This document shows, piece after piece, positions 19,778 to 28,023 of a stretch of 64,000 nucleotides of DNA (its first letter is position 1; each line of letters starts with the position of its first letter). Made by a program: the position numbers and the translations under genes. Below the pieces are notes generated by a model that saw nothing but the letters and a program-made list of their open reading frames with translations, made no database searches and was not told the DNA's origin. Origin of the DNA: Castellaniella sp047971665 (lineage in GTDB: Bacteria > Pseudomonadota > Gammaproteobacteria > Burkholderiales > Burkholderiaceae_B); contig NZ_JBKEAA010000026.1 in assembly GCF_047971665.1 (NCBI RefSeq), positions 1 to 64,000 of the forward strand. Reading direction: 5' to 3'.

Positions 19778-21052
19778 TCAGAGACGCAGATCGGACTCGC
19801 CCGCGGCGAGTACGTATTTCAGGTCGTACAGCACGTGCTCGGGCTTGCCCAATGCGCGCAGCGCGGCGGCGCCCATGGCGGCGAACTGTTCGTGCGCCAC
19901 CGCCAGGATGATGCCGTCATACGCGCCCTCGGCAGGTTTGGAAACCGGCGTCAGGCCATATTCGTGCTGTGCCTCGGCGGGATCGACCCAGGGATCGTAG
20001 ACATCCACTTCGATGCTGTATTCACCCAGTTCGCGCACGATATCCACCACCCGGGTGTTGCGCAGATCGGGGCAGTTTTCCTTGAACGTCAGCCCCATCA
20101 CCAGCACACGCGAACCCTGCACCTGGATGCGGCGCTTGGTCATGGCCTTGACCAGCTGGGACACCACATAACCCCCCATGGAGTCGTTCAGGCGACGGCC
20201 CGCCAGGATGATTTCGGGGTGATAACCGATCGACTGCGCCTTGTGGGTCAGGTAGTACGGATCGACACCGATGCAATGTCCGCCGACCAGCCCGGGCCGG
20301 AAGGGCAGGAAATTCCATTTGGTGCCGGCGGCCTGCAACACATCCAGCGTGTCGATGCCCAGGCGATTGAAGATCAGTGCCAGCTCGTTGATCAGGGCGA
20401 TGTTCACATCGCGCTGGGTATTCTCGATGACCTTGGCCGCCTCGGCGACCTTGATCGAGGGCGCCTTGTGCGTCCCGGCCGTGATGATCTGTCGGTAGAG
20501 CGCGTCAACCAAATCGGCGACTTCGGGCGTGGAGCCCGAGGTGACCTTGCGGATGGTGGAGACGCGATGCTGCTTGTCACCCGGGTTGATGCGTTCGGGG
20601 CTGTAACCCGCGTAGAAATCGACGTTGAATTTCAGGCCCGAAATGCGCTCGAGCACCGGCACGCAGACCTCTTCGGTCGCCCCGGGATAGACCGTGGATT
20701 CATAGATGACGATATCGCCGCGCTTGAGGATGCGGCCGATGGTCTCGCTGGCGCGCTCCAGCGGCGTCAGGTCCGGCTGCTTGTACTCGTCGATGGGCGT
20801 AGGAACTGTGACGATGAACACATTGGCGCTCGCCAGCTCGGCAGGATCGGCCGAATAGCGCAGCTTGGCGGCCAGGGCGAGTTCCGGTCCATCGACCTCC
20901 AGCGTGTGATCGCGGCCGGCGCGCAGTTCCTCGATGCGGCGCGTATTGATGTCGAAACCCAGCACATCGCGGTGCTTGCCGAATTCGACCGCCAGCGGCA
21001 GGCCCACATATCCCAGGCCGACGACGGCCAGACGGACGTCCTGAATGTTCAT
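19778..21052 (-). CDS. UDP-N-acetyl-D-hexosamine 6-dehydrogenase, WbpO/TviB-like
   Basis: This 424-residue UDP-sugar dehydrogenase oxidises C6 of UDP-GlcNAc or UDP-GalNAc to the uronic acid with two NAD+. It has the NAD loop VVGLGYVGLPLA, the domain-linking helix region, and catalytic cysteine in GGHCIGVDPYYL; GLTFKENCPDLRNT and VYDPWVDPAEA belong to the C-terminal domain. It matches the WbpO/TviB/WecC branch better than UDP-glucose dehydrogenase. MNIQDVRLAV is preferred over a start 12 nt upstream. It pairs with the WbpP-like gene downstream. Confidence 0.9.
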   Translation of the reverse strand: MNIQDVRLAVVGLGYVGLPLAVEFGKHRDVLGFDINTRRIEELRAGRDHTLEVDGPELALAAKLRYSADPAELASANVFIVTVPTPIDEYKQPDLTPLERASETIGRILKRGDIVIYESTVYPGATEEVCVPVLERISGLKFNVDFYAGYSPERINPGDKQHRVSTIRKVTSGSTPEVADLVDALYRQIITAGTHKAPSIKVAEAAKVIENTQRDVNIALINELALIFNRLGIDTLDVLQAAGTKWNFLPFRPGLVGGHCIGVDPYYLTHKAQSIGYHPEIILAGRRLNDSMGGYVVSQLVKAMTKRRIQVQGSRVLVMGLTFKENCPDLRNTRVVDIVRELGEYSIEVDVYDPWVDPAEAQHEYGLTPVSKPAEGAYDGIILAVAHEQFAAMGAAALRALGKPEHVLYDLKYVLAAGESDLRL

Positions 21053-21095
21053 TTGGTTCTCCACGGCATCGACGCCGATTGATCAGGATGAAATT

Positions 21096-22238
21096 TTAAT
21101 CGTGCCGCGCGCTGCGGCCCACCGAGGGCAGCAGCAGCCAGCGCGGCCGCCGCCAGGTCACGAGACGGATGTACAGCCAGATATAGGCCCCGGCGAAGGC
21201 GCCCATGCTGAGGCACAAAATCCAGGCGTTGTCCCACCAGAGCGTGGCCGGCACCAGCCCGATCAGGGCCAGCACCCACAGATAGGGCGAAGTCATCGCA
21301 TTGCACAGCGCCGGCAGCGCATGGCGGCTGTCGCGGCTGAACGTGATGCGCACCAGGCGGCGGAAGACCAGTTGATGCAGATGCAGCGCGTCCGGCTGAT
21401 CGACCGGCACACCGCGCTTGAATTTGCGCCGCCAGATGGAAAACATCGTCTCGAAGACAGGGTAGAACAGCACGGCCAGCGCATAGAAGGGCGACACGCC
21501 GGGATTGCGCACGACCAGTTGCACGGCCAGCTCGGCCAGCATGAAGCCGACGAAATACGCCCCGCCATCACCCAGGAAAACGCGGCCAAAGGGGAAGTTC
21601 CAGACCAGGAAACCGAGGGTTGCCGAGGCCAGCGACGTGGCGATGAGGAAAATGGGAATGTCCTGGACCTGCCAAGCGACCAGGGCGAGCGACACCGCCA
21701 TGAGGGTGGCGATCATGCCCGCCAGACCATTCATGCCATCGATGATGTTCAGCGCGTGTGTGCAGCCACCGACCGCCACCATGGTGAACAGCAGCGAGAT
21801 GATCGGCCAGGTCGACAACAGGGTGTCGGCCCACGACACGCCCACGCGCGATACGCCGCCGAGCAGCCACCAGGCGATCGCGGCCGAGACGAAAGCCGCC
21901 AGCAGGCGTTTGCCGGAACCGATGTCCTTGGTGATGTCCTCGAGCAGACCGGCCACGAACACCGGCAGCGCGGAAACGAACAAGGCCGGCCACAGCCAGG
22001 TCAGCGTCATGTTGCTGGGCCCCAGAACCAGCAGGCCGGCCAGACTGCCGGCCACCACCGCCAGCCCGCCGACACGCGGAGCCGCACGGGCGTGCATGGC
22101 CTGTGGCTTGTGCATGTCCGTATCGCCCGTCAGGCGAACGTGCCAGCGCTCCGACACCACGATCAGGCCACCGACCATGAAAGCCACGATCCCGATGAGG
22201 GGCCAGCTCAGCGTTGCGGACAAGTTGGAGGCGTTCAA
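21096..22238 (-). CDS. Undecaprenyl-phosphate sugar-1-phosphate transferase (WecA/WbpL family)
   Basis: This 380-residue inner-membrane enzyme of the MraY/WecA family has about 11 hydrophobic segments and the family motifs ALNIIDGMNGLAG, FLGDGGAYFVG and HLHQLVFRRL. It starts glycan assembly by moving a HexNAc-1-phosphate onto undecaprenyl phosphate. The start is TTG at 22238 with GGGG about 7 nt upstream; no better ATG is in frame. It is the first gene of the leftward cluster, and a -10-like GATAAT lies shortly upstream on the minus strand. Confidence 0.88.
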   Translation of the reverse strand: MNASNLSATLSWPLIGIVAFMVGGLIVVSERWHVRLTGDTDMHKPQAMHARAAPRVGGLAVVAGSLAGLLVLGPSNMTLTWLWPALFVSALPVFVAGLLEDITKDIGSGKRLLAAFVSAAIAWWLLGGVSRVGVSWADTLLSTWPIISLLFTMVAVGGCTHALNIIDGMNGLAGMIATLMAVSLALVAWQVQDIPIFLIATSLASATLGFLVWNFPFGRVFLGDGGAYFVGFMLAELAVQLVVRNPGVSPFYALAVLFYPVFETMFSIWRRKFKRGVPVDQPDALHLHQLVFRRLVRITFSRDSRHALPALCNAMTSPYLWVLALIGLVPATLWWDNAWILCLSMGAFAGAYIWLYIRLVTWRRPRWLLLPSVGRSARHD

Positions 22239-22314
22239 TTAAACCCCGTTCAGGCAAAACGAGATTATCGACCAATTTTGTAACTCGTGGTGCGGCGCAG
22301 CGGATACAAATGCA

Positions 22315-22353
22315 ACAAAAGGGCGGCGCGGTGGACGAGCAAGGCCGCCGCCC
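22315..22353 (-). terminator. Rho-independent terminator after gabD
   Basis: GGGCGGCG (22321-22328) pairs with CGCCGCCC (22346-22353). On the minus strand the stem is followed by TTTTGTTG. It stands 16 nt after the gabD stop and separates gabD from the glycan cluster. Confidence 0.75.
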
Positions 22354-22368
22354 TGGACGGCCAACGGC

Positions 22369-23823
22369 TCACAGCCCGCCCATGCACAGATACTTGACGA
22401 CCAGATAGTCGTCCAGGCCGTAATGAGACCCCTCGCGCCCCAGACCGGACTGCTTGACCCCGCCAAAGGGCACGGCCTCATTGGAAATCAGTCCGGTGTT
22501 GATGCCCACCATGCCATATTCCAGTGCCTCGGCGACCCGCCAGACGCGACCGATGTCACGGCTGTAGAAATAGGCGGCCAGACCATATTCCGTCTCGTTT
22601 GCCATGCGGATGACGTCGGCATCGTCGCTGAAACGGAACAGAGGTGCCAGGGGACCAAAGGTTTCCTCCCGGGCGAATTTCATCGTGGGCAGCGCATCGG
22701 CCACCACCGTCGGCTCGAAAAAAGTGTGCCCCAATGCGTGAGGCTGCCCCCCGACCAGAATGCGCCCCCCCTGCGCGACGGCATCGGCAATGTGCTCCTT
22801 GACCTTGGTCACGGCCGCCTCATCGATCAGCGGTCCCTGCGTGACGCCGTCCTCCATCCCGTTGCCGACCCGCAGCTTGCCGACCGCCTGCACCAGCTTG
22901 CGGCTGAAGGCGTCATAGACCGCGTCCTGAACGTAGAATCGGTTGGTGCACACGCAGGTCTGCCCTGCGTTGCGGTATTTGCTGGCGATGGCGCCCTCCA
23001 CGGCGGCATCCAGGTCGGCATCGTCGAACACGATGAAAGGCGCATTGCCGCCCAGTTCCAGGGAGAGTTTCTTGATCGAGGGGGCGCACTGGCCCATCAG
23101 CAAACGCCCGACCTCGGTCGAGCCGGTGAAGGAGACCTTGCGCACGAGCGGGCTCGATGTCATCTCGCCGCCGATGGCCGGGGCATCTCCGGTCAGCACG
23201 GAGAACACGCCCGCCGGCACCCCGGCTTCCTCGGCCAGCACGGCCAGTGCCAGCGCGGAGAACGGCGTCTGTTCCGCCGGCTTGACCACCAGCGGGCAGC
23301 CCGCCGCCAGTGCGGCGCCGGCCTTGCGGGTGATCATGGAGGAAGGGAAATTCCAGGGGGTGATGGCGGCGCAGACGCCGATGGGCTCTTTGGTGACCAC
23401 GATCCGGCGATCCTTGGCGAACGAGGGGATCACATCGCCATAGGCCCGCTTGCCTTCTTCGGCGAACCACTCCAGGAACGCGGCGCCGTAGGCGATCTCG
23501 CCCCGCGACTCGCTCAAGGGCTTGCCCTGTTCGGCCGTCATGATCAGGGCCAGGTCCTGCGTATGCGCAGTCATCAGATCGAACCAGCGCCGCAGGATGG
23601 CGGCGCGCTCCTTGGCGGTCATCGCCCGCCAGGCGGCCCAGGCCGCCTGCGCCCCCTCGATGGCCCGGCGCGTTTCCGCCGCGCCCATGCGGGGGACCGT
23701 CCCCAGCAGTTCCCCGGTTGCCGGATTGGTGACGGCGATGGTTTCAGCGGAATCCGCATCGCACCAGCGGCCATTGAGATAGGCCTGCTGACGCAGCAGA
23801 TCGGGTTTATTCAGTTTCAACAT
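22369..23823 (-). CDS. gabD: NAD(P)-dependent succinate-semialdehyde dehydrogenase
   Basis: This 484-residue aldehyde dehydrogenase has TPWNFPSSMITRKAGAALA, the general-base region LELGGNAPFIVFDDADLD and catalytic cysteine in NAGQTCVCTNRFYV. The second cysteine two residues later and the KREEPFGP-equivalent AREETFGPL are typical of GabD, which oxidises succinate semialdehyde to succinate. The C-terminus GGVKQSGLGREGSHYGLDDY also fits. Related semialdehydes cannot be excluded. It diverges from an IclR regulator with a palindromic site between them. Confidence 0.9.
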   Translation of the reverse strand: MLKLNKPDLLRQQAYLNGRWCDADSAETIAVTNPATGELLGTVPRMGAAETRRAIEGAQAAWAAWRAMTAKERAAILRRWFDLMTAHTQDLALIMTAEQGKPLSESRGEIAYGAAFLEWFAEEGKRAYGDVIPSFAKDRRIVVTKEPIGVCAAITPWNFPSSMITRKAGAALAAGCPLVVKPAEQTPFSALALAVLAEEAGVPAGVFSVLTGDAPAIGGEMTSSPLVRKVSFTGSTEVGRLLMGQCAPSIKKLSLELGGNAPFIVFDDADLDAAVEGAIASKYRNAGQTCVCTNRFYVQDAVYDAFSRKLVQAVGKLRVGNGMEDGVTQGPLIDEAAVTKVKEHIADAVAQGGRILVGGQPHALGHTFFEPTVVADALPTMKFAREETFGPLAPLFRFSDDADVIRMANETEYGLAAYFYSRDIGRVWRVAEALEYGMVGINTGLISNEAVPFGGVKQSGLGREGSHYGLDDYLVVKYLCMGGL

Positions 23824-23841
23824 CCTTGCGCCCCGGTTAAT

Positions 23842-23878
23842 CGTTCAATATAATGAACGCTGTTTTATGGAATGAACG
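23842..23878. promoter_or_regulatory. Candidate IclR operator between gabD and its regulator
   Basis: CGTTCA-ATATAA-TGAACG is a perfect inverted repeat at 23842-23859, and a third half-site TGAACG lies at 23873-23878. It sits 19 nt before the gabD ATG, in the promoter region of both genes. IclR proteins usually bind such 6-bp-arm palindromes, so it is inferred to be the regulator's target. Confidence 0.6.
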
Positions 23879-24027
23879 CCTTGATCATAACGGGCCGTCG
23901 CGTCAGGCGTCAATCCGCTGTGACGCCCTGCCTCCCCTGTCACGCGCTGAACCGACTCGTGACGATTCGGCCCCCGCCGTCCTCCGGGCGACGCCCGTCC
24001 GCGACGGGTCGACGCGCCTCCCCTCTC

Positions 24028-24825
24028 ATGGTCTGTTGCATGCAAGCTCAAAAAATCCTCGCACCCGCCGTTGCCCGCGCCTCCTCCGTGCTGGATCTTC
24101 TGGCCCGCACCGGCCATCCCGTCACGCTGGCCGAGCTGGCCAGAACTCTGCAACTGCCCAAAAGCAGTCTGCATGGTCTGTGCACCACCCTGGAGCACCT
24201 GAATCTGATCACGCGGCTGGACGGCGGCCAGATGACGCTCGGCCCGCATGTCATGATGTGGGCCAATGCCTTTCTGACGCGACTGGACATCACCCAGGAA
24301 TTCTTTGCCTCCTGGGACGACATGCGCGTCCTGCCGGAAGAAACCATCACCTTGTCGGTGCGCGACGGCACCGAGGTCGTGTATATCGCCTGCCGTAATG
24401 GCAAACATCCGCTGGGACTGCGGTTCCACGCCGGCATGCGCCTGCCGGCTGTCTATACCGCCACGGGGCTGGCCATGCTCAGCACCCTGCCGGATGCCAG
24501 TGCGCGGCAACTGCTGGACCACCAGCCCGGCGGCTGGCCCGCGCCCCTGACCCGCCACGGTCTGCGCGACACGGCCTCGGCCATCGCAGAACTGCAACAG
24601 ATCCGGCGGCAGCAGTATTCCACCGACCGCGAAGGGGTACGCGACGGCATGTACTGTTTTGGCGCGCCGGTTTTCGACTCGCATCATCCCGAAGCCGTGG
24701 CCGGGGTGGCCGTCAGCATCCGCTCCCTGGAAGCCAATCCCGCACTCGAAGAACGCGCCGGACATGCCATCCGCAAGCTCGCCGACCGCCTGTCCGAACG
24801 CCTGGGCGCATGGCGCCCTCAATGA
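24028..24825 (+). CDS. IclR family transcriptional regulator
   Basis: This protein of about 265 residues has an N-terminal winged helix (SSVLDLLARTGHPVTLAELARTL then PKSSLHGLCTTLEHLNLI) and the IclR effector domain (ETITLSVRDGTEVVYIACR, GMRLPAVYTATGLAML, DREGVRDGMYCFGAPVF). The start is uncertain: ATG at 24028 or 24040 gives a normal length, while the frame stays open to 23872 with a low-complexity leader. It probably controls the divergent gabD gene and itself through the palindrome at 23842. Confidence 0.85.
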   Translation: MVCCMQAQKILAPAVARASSVLDLLARTGHPVTLAELARTLQLPKSSLHGLCTTLEHLNLITRLDGGQMTLGPHVMMWANAFLTRLDITQEFFASWDDMRVLPEETITLSVRDGTEVVYIACRNGKHPLGLRFHAGMRLPAVYTATGLAMLSTLPDASARQLLDHQPGGWPAPLTRHGLRDTASAIAELQQIRRQQYSTDREGVRDGMYCFGAPVFDSHHPEAVAGVAVSIRSLEANPALEERAGHAIRKLADRLSERLGAWRPQ

Positions 24826-24874
24826 GTGAGGCGGGGAACCCAGCACCCGCGCGGTGACATAAAACCCGCGCGAT

Positions 24875-26251
24875 CTAGGCAGCCACGGCGGTTTTCCGGC
24901 GCCGATAAGCAGCGAGCAGAGCCGCGCCGACCCCCAGGACCAGCAGCACCGGCACCCCGGACATCCATTGCACGGGACCGAAAAAATCCATGAACGGCAG
25001 CGAAACCATCATCAGCAGCGTAACCAACAGGCCCAGAAGCGCCTGGCCACGCACCAGCGGCTGACATCCTCCGGCCTCATCACCCCGGGGACCGCGCCAG
25101 GTCGCCATGAAAATCATCGCCCAGACAGCCAAGGCGCCTGTCGTCGCGATCGCCGTGGCGAGCCGGAAGACATCGAGCAGGTCGTGCGCGGCTGCCATGA
25201 ATACGACAGCCGAACACAGGAAAGCCGCCAGCGTCGCCACCCGGGGGCTGCCCGCATCGAGACGGCCGAGACGCCTGGGCAGCTCTCCCGCCCTGGCCGC
25301 CTCGTAGAGCGTGCGCGCCGCGCTGAAAAGCTGGCTATTGACGACGGAAAGCACCGTGACGGCCACCAGCACACTGAACAACGACCGGGCGTGCGGGACC
25401 GACACAAACGTCAGCAGGTACTCCGCCGGCGACAGCCGCAACGACACGTTCCCTGTGTGAATCAGCAGACTGGTGAGGGCAACCGTCACCCAGACCAGCA
25501 CGGCCAGCCATCGGGACACGGTCACCAGACGCGCGCGCAGCACCGCCGGCTCGGCGGCGGTCTCGCGGGCGGCCAGCGACAAGGACTCGATCCCCACGAT
25601 ACCGAGCGTCGCCAGGATGAACGAGGCCCACAGCGAGCCGGCATCCGCGAGCGGCATGCTCTGAAGCCAGCTTGCGCTCAACCCCGCCAGATCCGCCTCG
25701 CCCCCGATGACCCGCACACTCATCACCAGCAGGCCGAGCAACGCGCCGATCTTGATCACGGACAGCGCGGCCTCCACCCGGGCAAACGACCGCGCGCCAT
25801 GGCCGACCACCAGCGCCAGCAGGCTGAGGCCGCCAAGACCGATCAGCCAGTTCGGCAGTCCCGGCATCCAGGCTCTGAGGACAGACGGCAGAAAGGCGAT
25901 TTCGGTACCGATGATCGCGGTCACTGTCAGGAAATAGGCCCCGCGCGTGAAACTGCCCGCCCCCCGGCCCAGCCGGCACGCAACCGCCTCACTGAACGAG
26001 CTGGGGCGCGGGCCGGCCATGGTGAGCGCGGCCATGCAGCTGACCAGCAGCATCAGCACGATGACGGCGGCCAGGTAGGCCCACACGGCGGCGGGCCCCG
26101 AGAACGCGAGCGGAAAGACCGTGCCCGAGACCAGGCCAAAGCTGATCACCGCGCCGAAGCCGACCATGGACAGCTGCCCGAGACTCAAGACGCGCGGCAG
26201 ACGGGATTCCGGGGCGGATGGGGTGAGAGGGAGCATAGGCACCAGGGACAT
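24875..26251 (-). CDS. APC superfamily amino-acid permease
   Basis: This roughly 458-residue protein has about 12 hydrophobic segments. It begins with the APC-type SLGQLSMVGFGAVISFGLVSG and continues SFSEAVACRLGRGAGSFTRGAYF and TLGIVGIESLSLAARETAAEP. It is an inner-membrane secondary transporter, probably for an amino acid or amine. The start at 26251 (MSLVPMLPLT) is a choice among several. It lies next to gabD/iclR, so a substrate feeding succinate semialdehyde (such as GABA) is possible but unproven. Confidence 0.82.
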   Translation of the reverse strand: MSLVPMLPLTPSAPESRLPRVLSLGQLSMVGFGAVISFGLVSGTVFPLAFSGPAAVWAYLAAVIVLMLLVSCMAALTMAGPRPSSFSEAVACRLGRGAGSFTRGAYFLTVTAIIGTEIAFLPSVLRAWMPGLPNWLIGLGGLSLLALVVGHGARSFARVEAALSVIKIGALLGLLVMSVRVIGGEADLAGLSASWLQSMPLADAGSLWASFILATLGIVGIESLSLAARETAAEPAVLRARLVTVSRWLAVLVWVTVALTSLLIHTGNVSLRLSPAEYLLTFVSVPHARSLFSVLVAVTVLSVVNSQLFSAARTLYEAARAGELPRRLGRLDAGSPRVATLAAFLCSAVVFMAAAHDLLDVFRLATAIATTGALAVWAMIFMATWRGPRGDEAGGCQPLVRGQALLGLLVTLLMMVSLPFMDFFGPVQWMSGVPVLLVLGVGAALLAAYRRRKTAVAA

Positions 26252-26905
26252 GGGACAAAACAGGAAAAAGCGCCGATCCGCCTGTCCCGCCGTTTGTGAC
26301 AGGAGAAACCAGCCACGCAAGAAAGGCAAGGAAAATACCACCAGGAACCGCGAGATTCAATCCAGCCCGCTCCAAATGGTTTTAGTTAATTTTTTTAAAA
26401 ATGACTGAATGCAAAAATCGATTCCATACTTAAAAATACATTTTGAAACTTTCGTCATTTTCCAAATCGATGAAAAAGACGTTATCCGAAGATCTATTCA
26501 AAATATCCGCAGAACCATTATTTTCTGAATGTTACATGATTTTGCATGCGTATATGCAACCCCGCTCCGCGCATTTATCTCCTTGAATCGGCAGACTTCC
26601 AACCCGGCCTGCCCACCCTCGGCGCACCCTCGTCTATTGCGCTTTCATCCAATCAAATGCGCATTGGCACAAAAGGATTCAGCCCTACCACAGAGACCTC
26701 GAGGTTGCTGAAAAACCACAATCAGCACGCCATAAATCGATGTTTTATAAAGATCCAAATCAATGAATTGATTTGGATTAAACCTCTTGTCATAAAAATT
26801 TCCTCATATACCTTACAGGCTGCTACAGTCTGCCTGTCTTTCCACCCCTGGGAAGGACCGCAAGCGTACCCACGCCTGCGGCTGCCGACTCAACGAGTAA
26901 ATGCA
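26252..26905. other. AT-rich control region upstream of the fimbrial genes
   Basis: No convincing gene lies here. About 26370-26830 is far richer in A and T than the rest of the window. It holds three copies of AAATCGAT (26415, 26464, 26734), an inverted pair CGTCATTTT/AAAAAGACG near 26454-26480, and a 26-bp perfect palindrome at 26753-26778. This looks like regulated promoter DNA, possibly bound by an H-NS-like protein; it may also be transferred DNA. No poly-C tract like that of Bordetella fim promoters is present. Confidence 0.6.
26753..26778. promoter_or_regulatory. 26-bp perfect palindrome, candidate operator
   Basis: ATCCAAATCAAT and its exact complement ATTGATTTGGAT are separated by two bases (GA). 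It lies 128 nt before the small ORF at 26906 and about 590 nt before the pilin gene. It has no following T-run on the plus strand, so it is more likely a protein-binding site than a terminator. Confidence 0.55.
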
Positions 26906-27367
26906 ATGAACAAGCCAGGCTTCTGGGGCAATTACGACGAAAAGATCGTATGCAATGAATTGCGCCGACAAGGATTGATGTCCGTCACGGACTGGATTCA
27001 CGACGCGAATTATTGCGCCAGACGTTTCGATTCCACCACGTATCACGGCTACTGCCTGTGGGCGCTTCCCTGCCTGCGCATGATGCGCAAGCATCCCGCA
27101 CTGGCACGGTCCCTGTCGGTTCTCGTCCGCTGGATGGCGGCCGACATTCAGTACCAGCATGGCGCCCGACAGCGTCCACACCTGCCCGGCTTTCTGGTCC
27201 ACCGAATGATCTTCTGGCCCGGAAACAGATTGCTCGGACACTCCGCCCGGAGGCTTGGCGCCTCTGGCAGGCGGATGGCGCGCCTCGTTCAGCACATTCG
27301 CTCGATTGCGATTTCGCGGGTTGGCACCTCAATCCACACTTATTTTTTACAAGGTAATTACAAATGA
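26906..27367 (+). CDS. Hypothetical protein upstream of the pilin gene
   Basis: This is a 153-residue unrecognised protein. The first two thirds (MNKPGFWGNYDEKIVC, then CARRF and TYHGYCLWALPCLRMM) look like real coding sequence, with balanced composition and several Trp, Cys and Tyr. The last third (from about residue 100) is Arg-rich and less convincing. Its TGA overlaps the pilin ATG (ATGA). Frame 1 over about 27230-27357 reads PEAWRLWQADG and looks more natural, so the gene may carry a frameshift near 27240. The frame is open upstream to 26546, but that part looks non-coding. Confidence 0.5.
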   Translation: MNKPGFWGNYDEKIVCNELRRQGLMSVTDWIHDANYCARRFDSTTYHGYCLWALPCLRMMRKHPALARSLSVLVRWMAADIQYQHGARQRPHLPGFLVHRMIFWPGNRLLGHSARRLGASGRRMARLVQHIRSIAISRVGTSIHTYFLQGNYK

Positions 27368-27894
27368 ATAAAGTTCTCGGTAGTGCGCTGATGGCCGTGG
27401 GCCTGGTGATGTCCGCTGGCTCCGCCTCGGCCGCCGACTCTGGCACGATCACGTTCCAGGGCTCTATCACTGAATCCGCGTGCTCGATCTCCGGCGCCAA
27501 CACAAGCATGACGGTCCCGATGGGCAGCATCACCAAAAACGAATTCTCGGCTGTCGGGGATCGGAACTCCGTCGGTTCCGATTTCTCGATCTCGCTGCTC
27601 GAGTGCGACATCTCCGTCGCCTCCAAGGCCAACATTGCATTCAAGGCGGGCGCGGGCACCGTGGTCAGCAACCGCATGCTGAGCCTGGAGAACCTCGCCG
27701 GCGCCTCGGGCGTGGCCATTGCGCTGGTCGACAGCGCGAACAACAACATCGCGGTGGGCGGCACGGGGGTGACCTACAACCTGCAACCCGGCACCAACCA
27801 GTTCAACTTCAAGGCGTACTACGAAGCCATCCTCGACACCGTCACGGCCGGTCCGGCCAACGGCAAGGCGATCTTCGAAGTCACCTATCCGTAA
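27364..27894 (+). CDS. Fimbrial major subunit (chaperone-usher pilin)
   Basis: This 176-residue pilin has a signal peptide (MNKVLGSALMAVGLVMSAGSASA), then the N-terminal donor-strand region GTITFQGSITESACSI with the first conserved Cys, a second Cys in LLECDIS, and a C-terminal beta strand ending FEVTYP. This matches type 1/Bordetella Fim-like major subunits, which are secreted to the periplasm, folded by the chaperone and polymerised at the usher. AAGG precedes the ATG. It is the first structural gene of the operon; two stem-loops follow it. Confidence 0.93.
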   Translation: MNKVLGSALMAVGLVMSAGSASAADSGTITFQGSITESACSISGANTSMTVPMGSITKNEFSAVGDRNSVGSDFSISLLECDISVASKANIAFKAGAGTVVSNRMLSLENLAGASGVAIALVDSANNNIAVGGTGVTYNLQPGTNQFNFKAYYEAILDTVTAGPANGKAIFEVTYP

Positions 27895-27903
27895 TTTTCT
27901 CCC

Positions 27904-27955
27904 GGGAAGGCCGACACGGCTTCCCTCCGGGCCAGGCGCAGGATTGCCTGGCCCG
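27904..27955 (+). promoter_or_regulatory. Two tandem stem-loops after the pilin gene
   Basis: GGGAAG/CTTCCC (27904-27925) is followed at once by a perfect 10-bp stem CGGGCCAGGC/GCCTGGCCCG (27928-27955). No T-run follows. Hairpins in this place commonly protect pilin mRNA or partly stop transcription, so that the pilin is made in excess over chaperone and usher. Confidence 0.65.
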
Positions 27956-28023
27956 CCCATGCTTCCGGCATCTCCGCAAGGGCCTCTCATGGCCCCTGCC
28001 CTATCCGCACGTACGAACGAATC

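Noticed and set aside
26546..26905. Upstream extension of the small ORF before the pilin
   Set aside because: This part is AT-rich, contains the palindrome and operator-like repeats, and does not look coding.
26342..27363. Poly-C phase-variation tract as in Bordetella fim promoters
   Set aside because: No long C or G homopolymer occurs upstream of the pilin gene.
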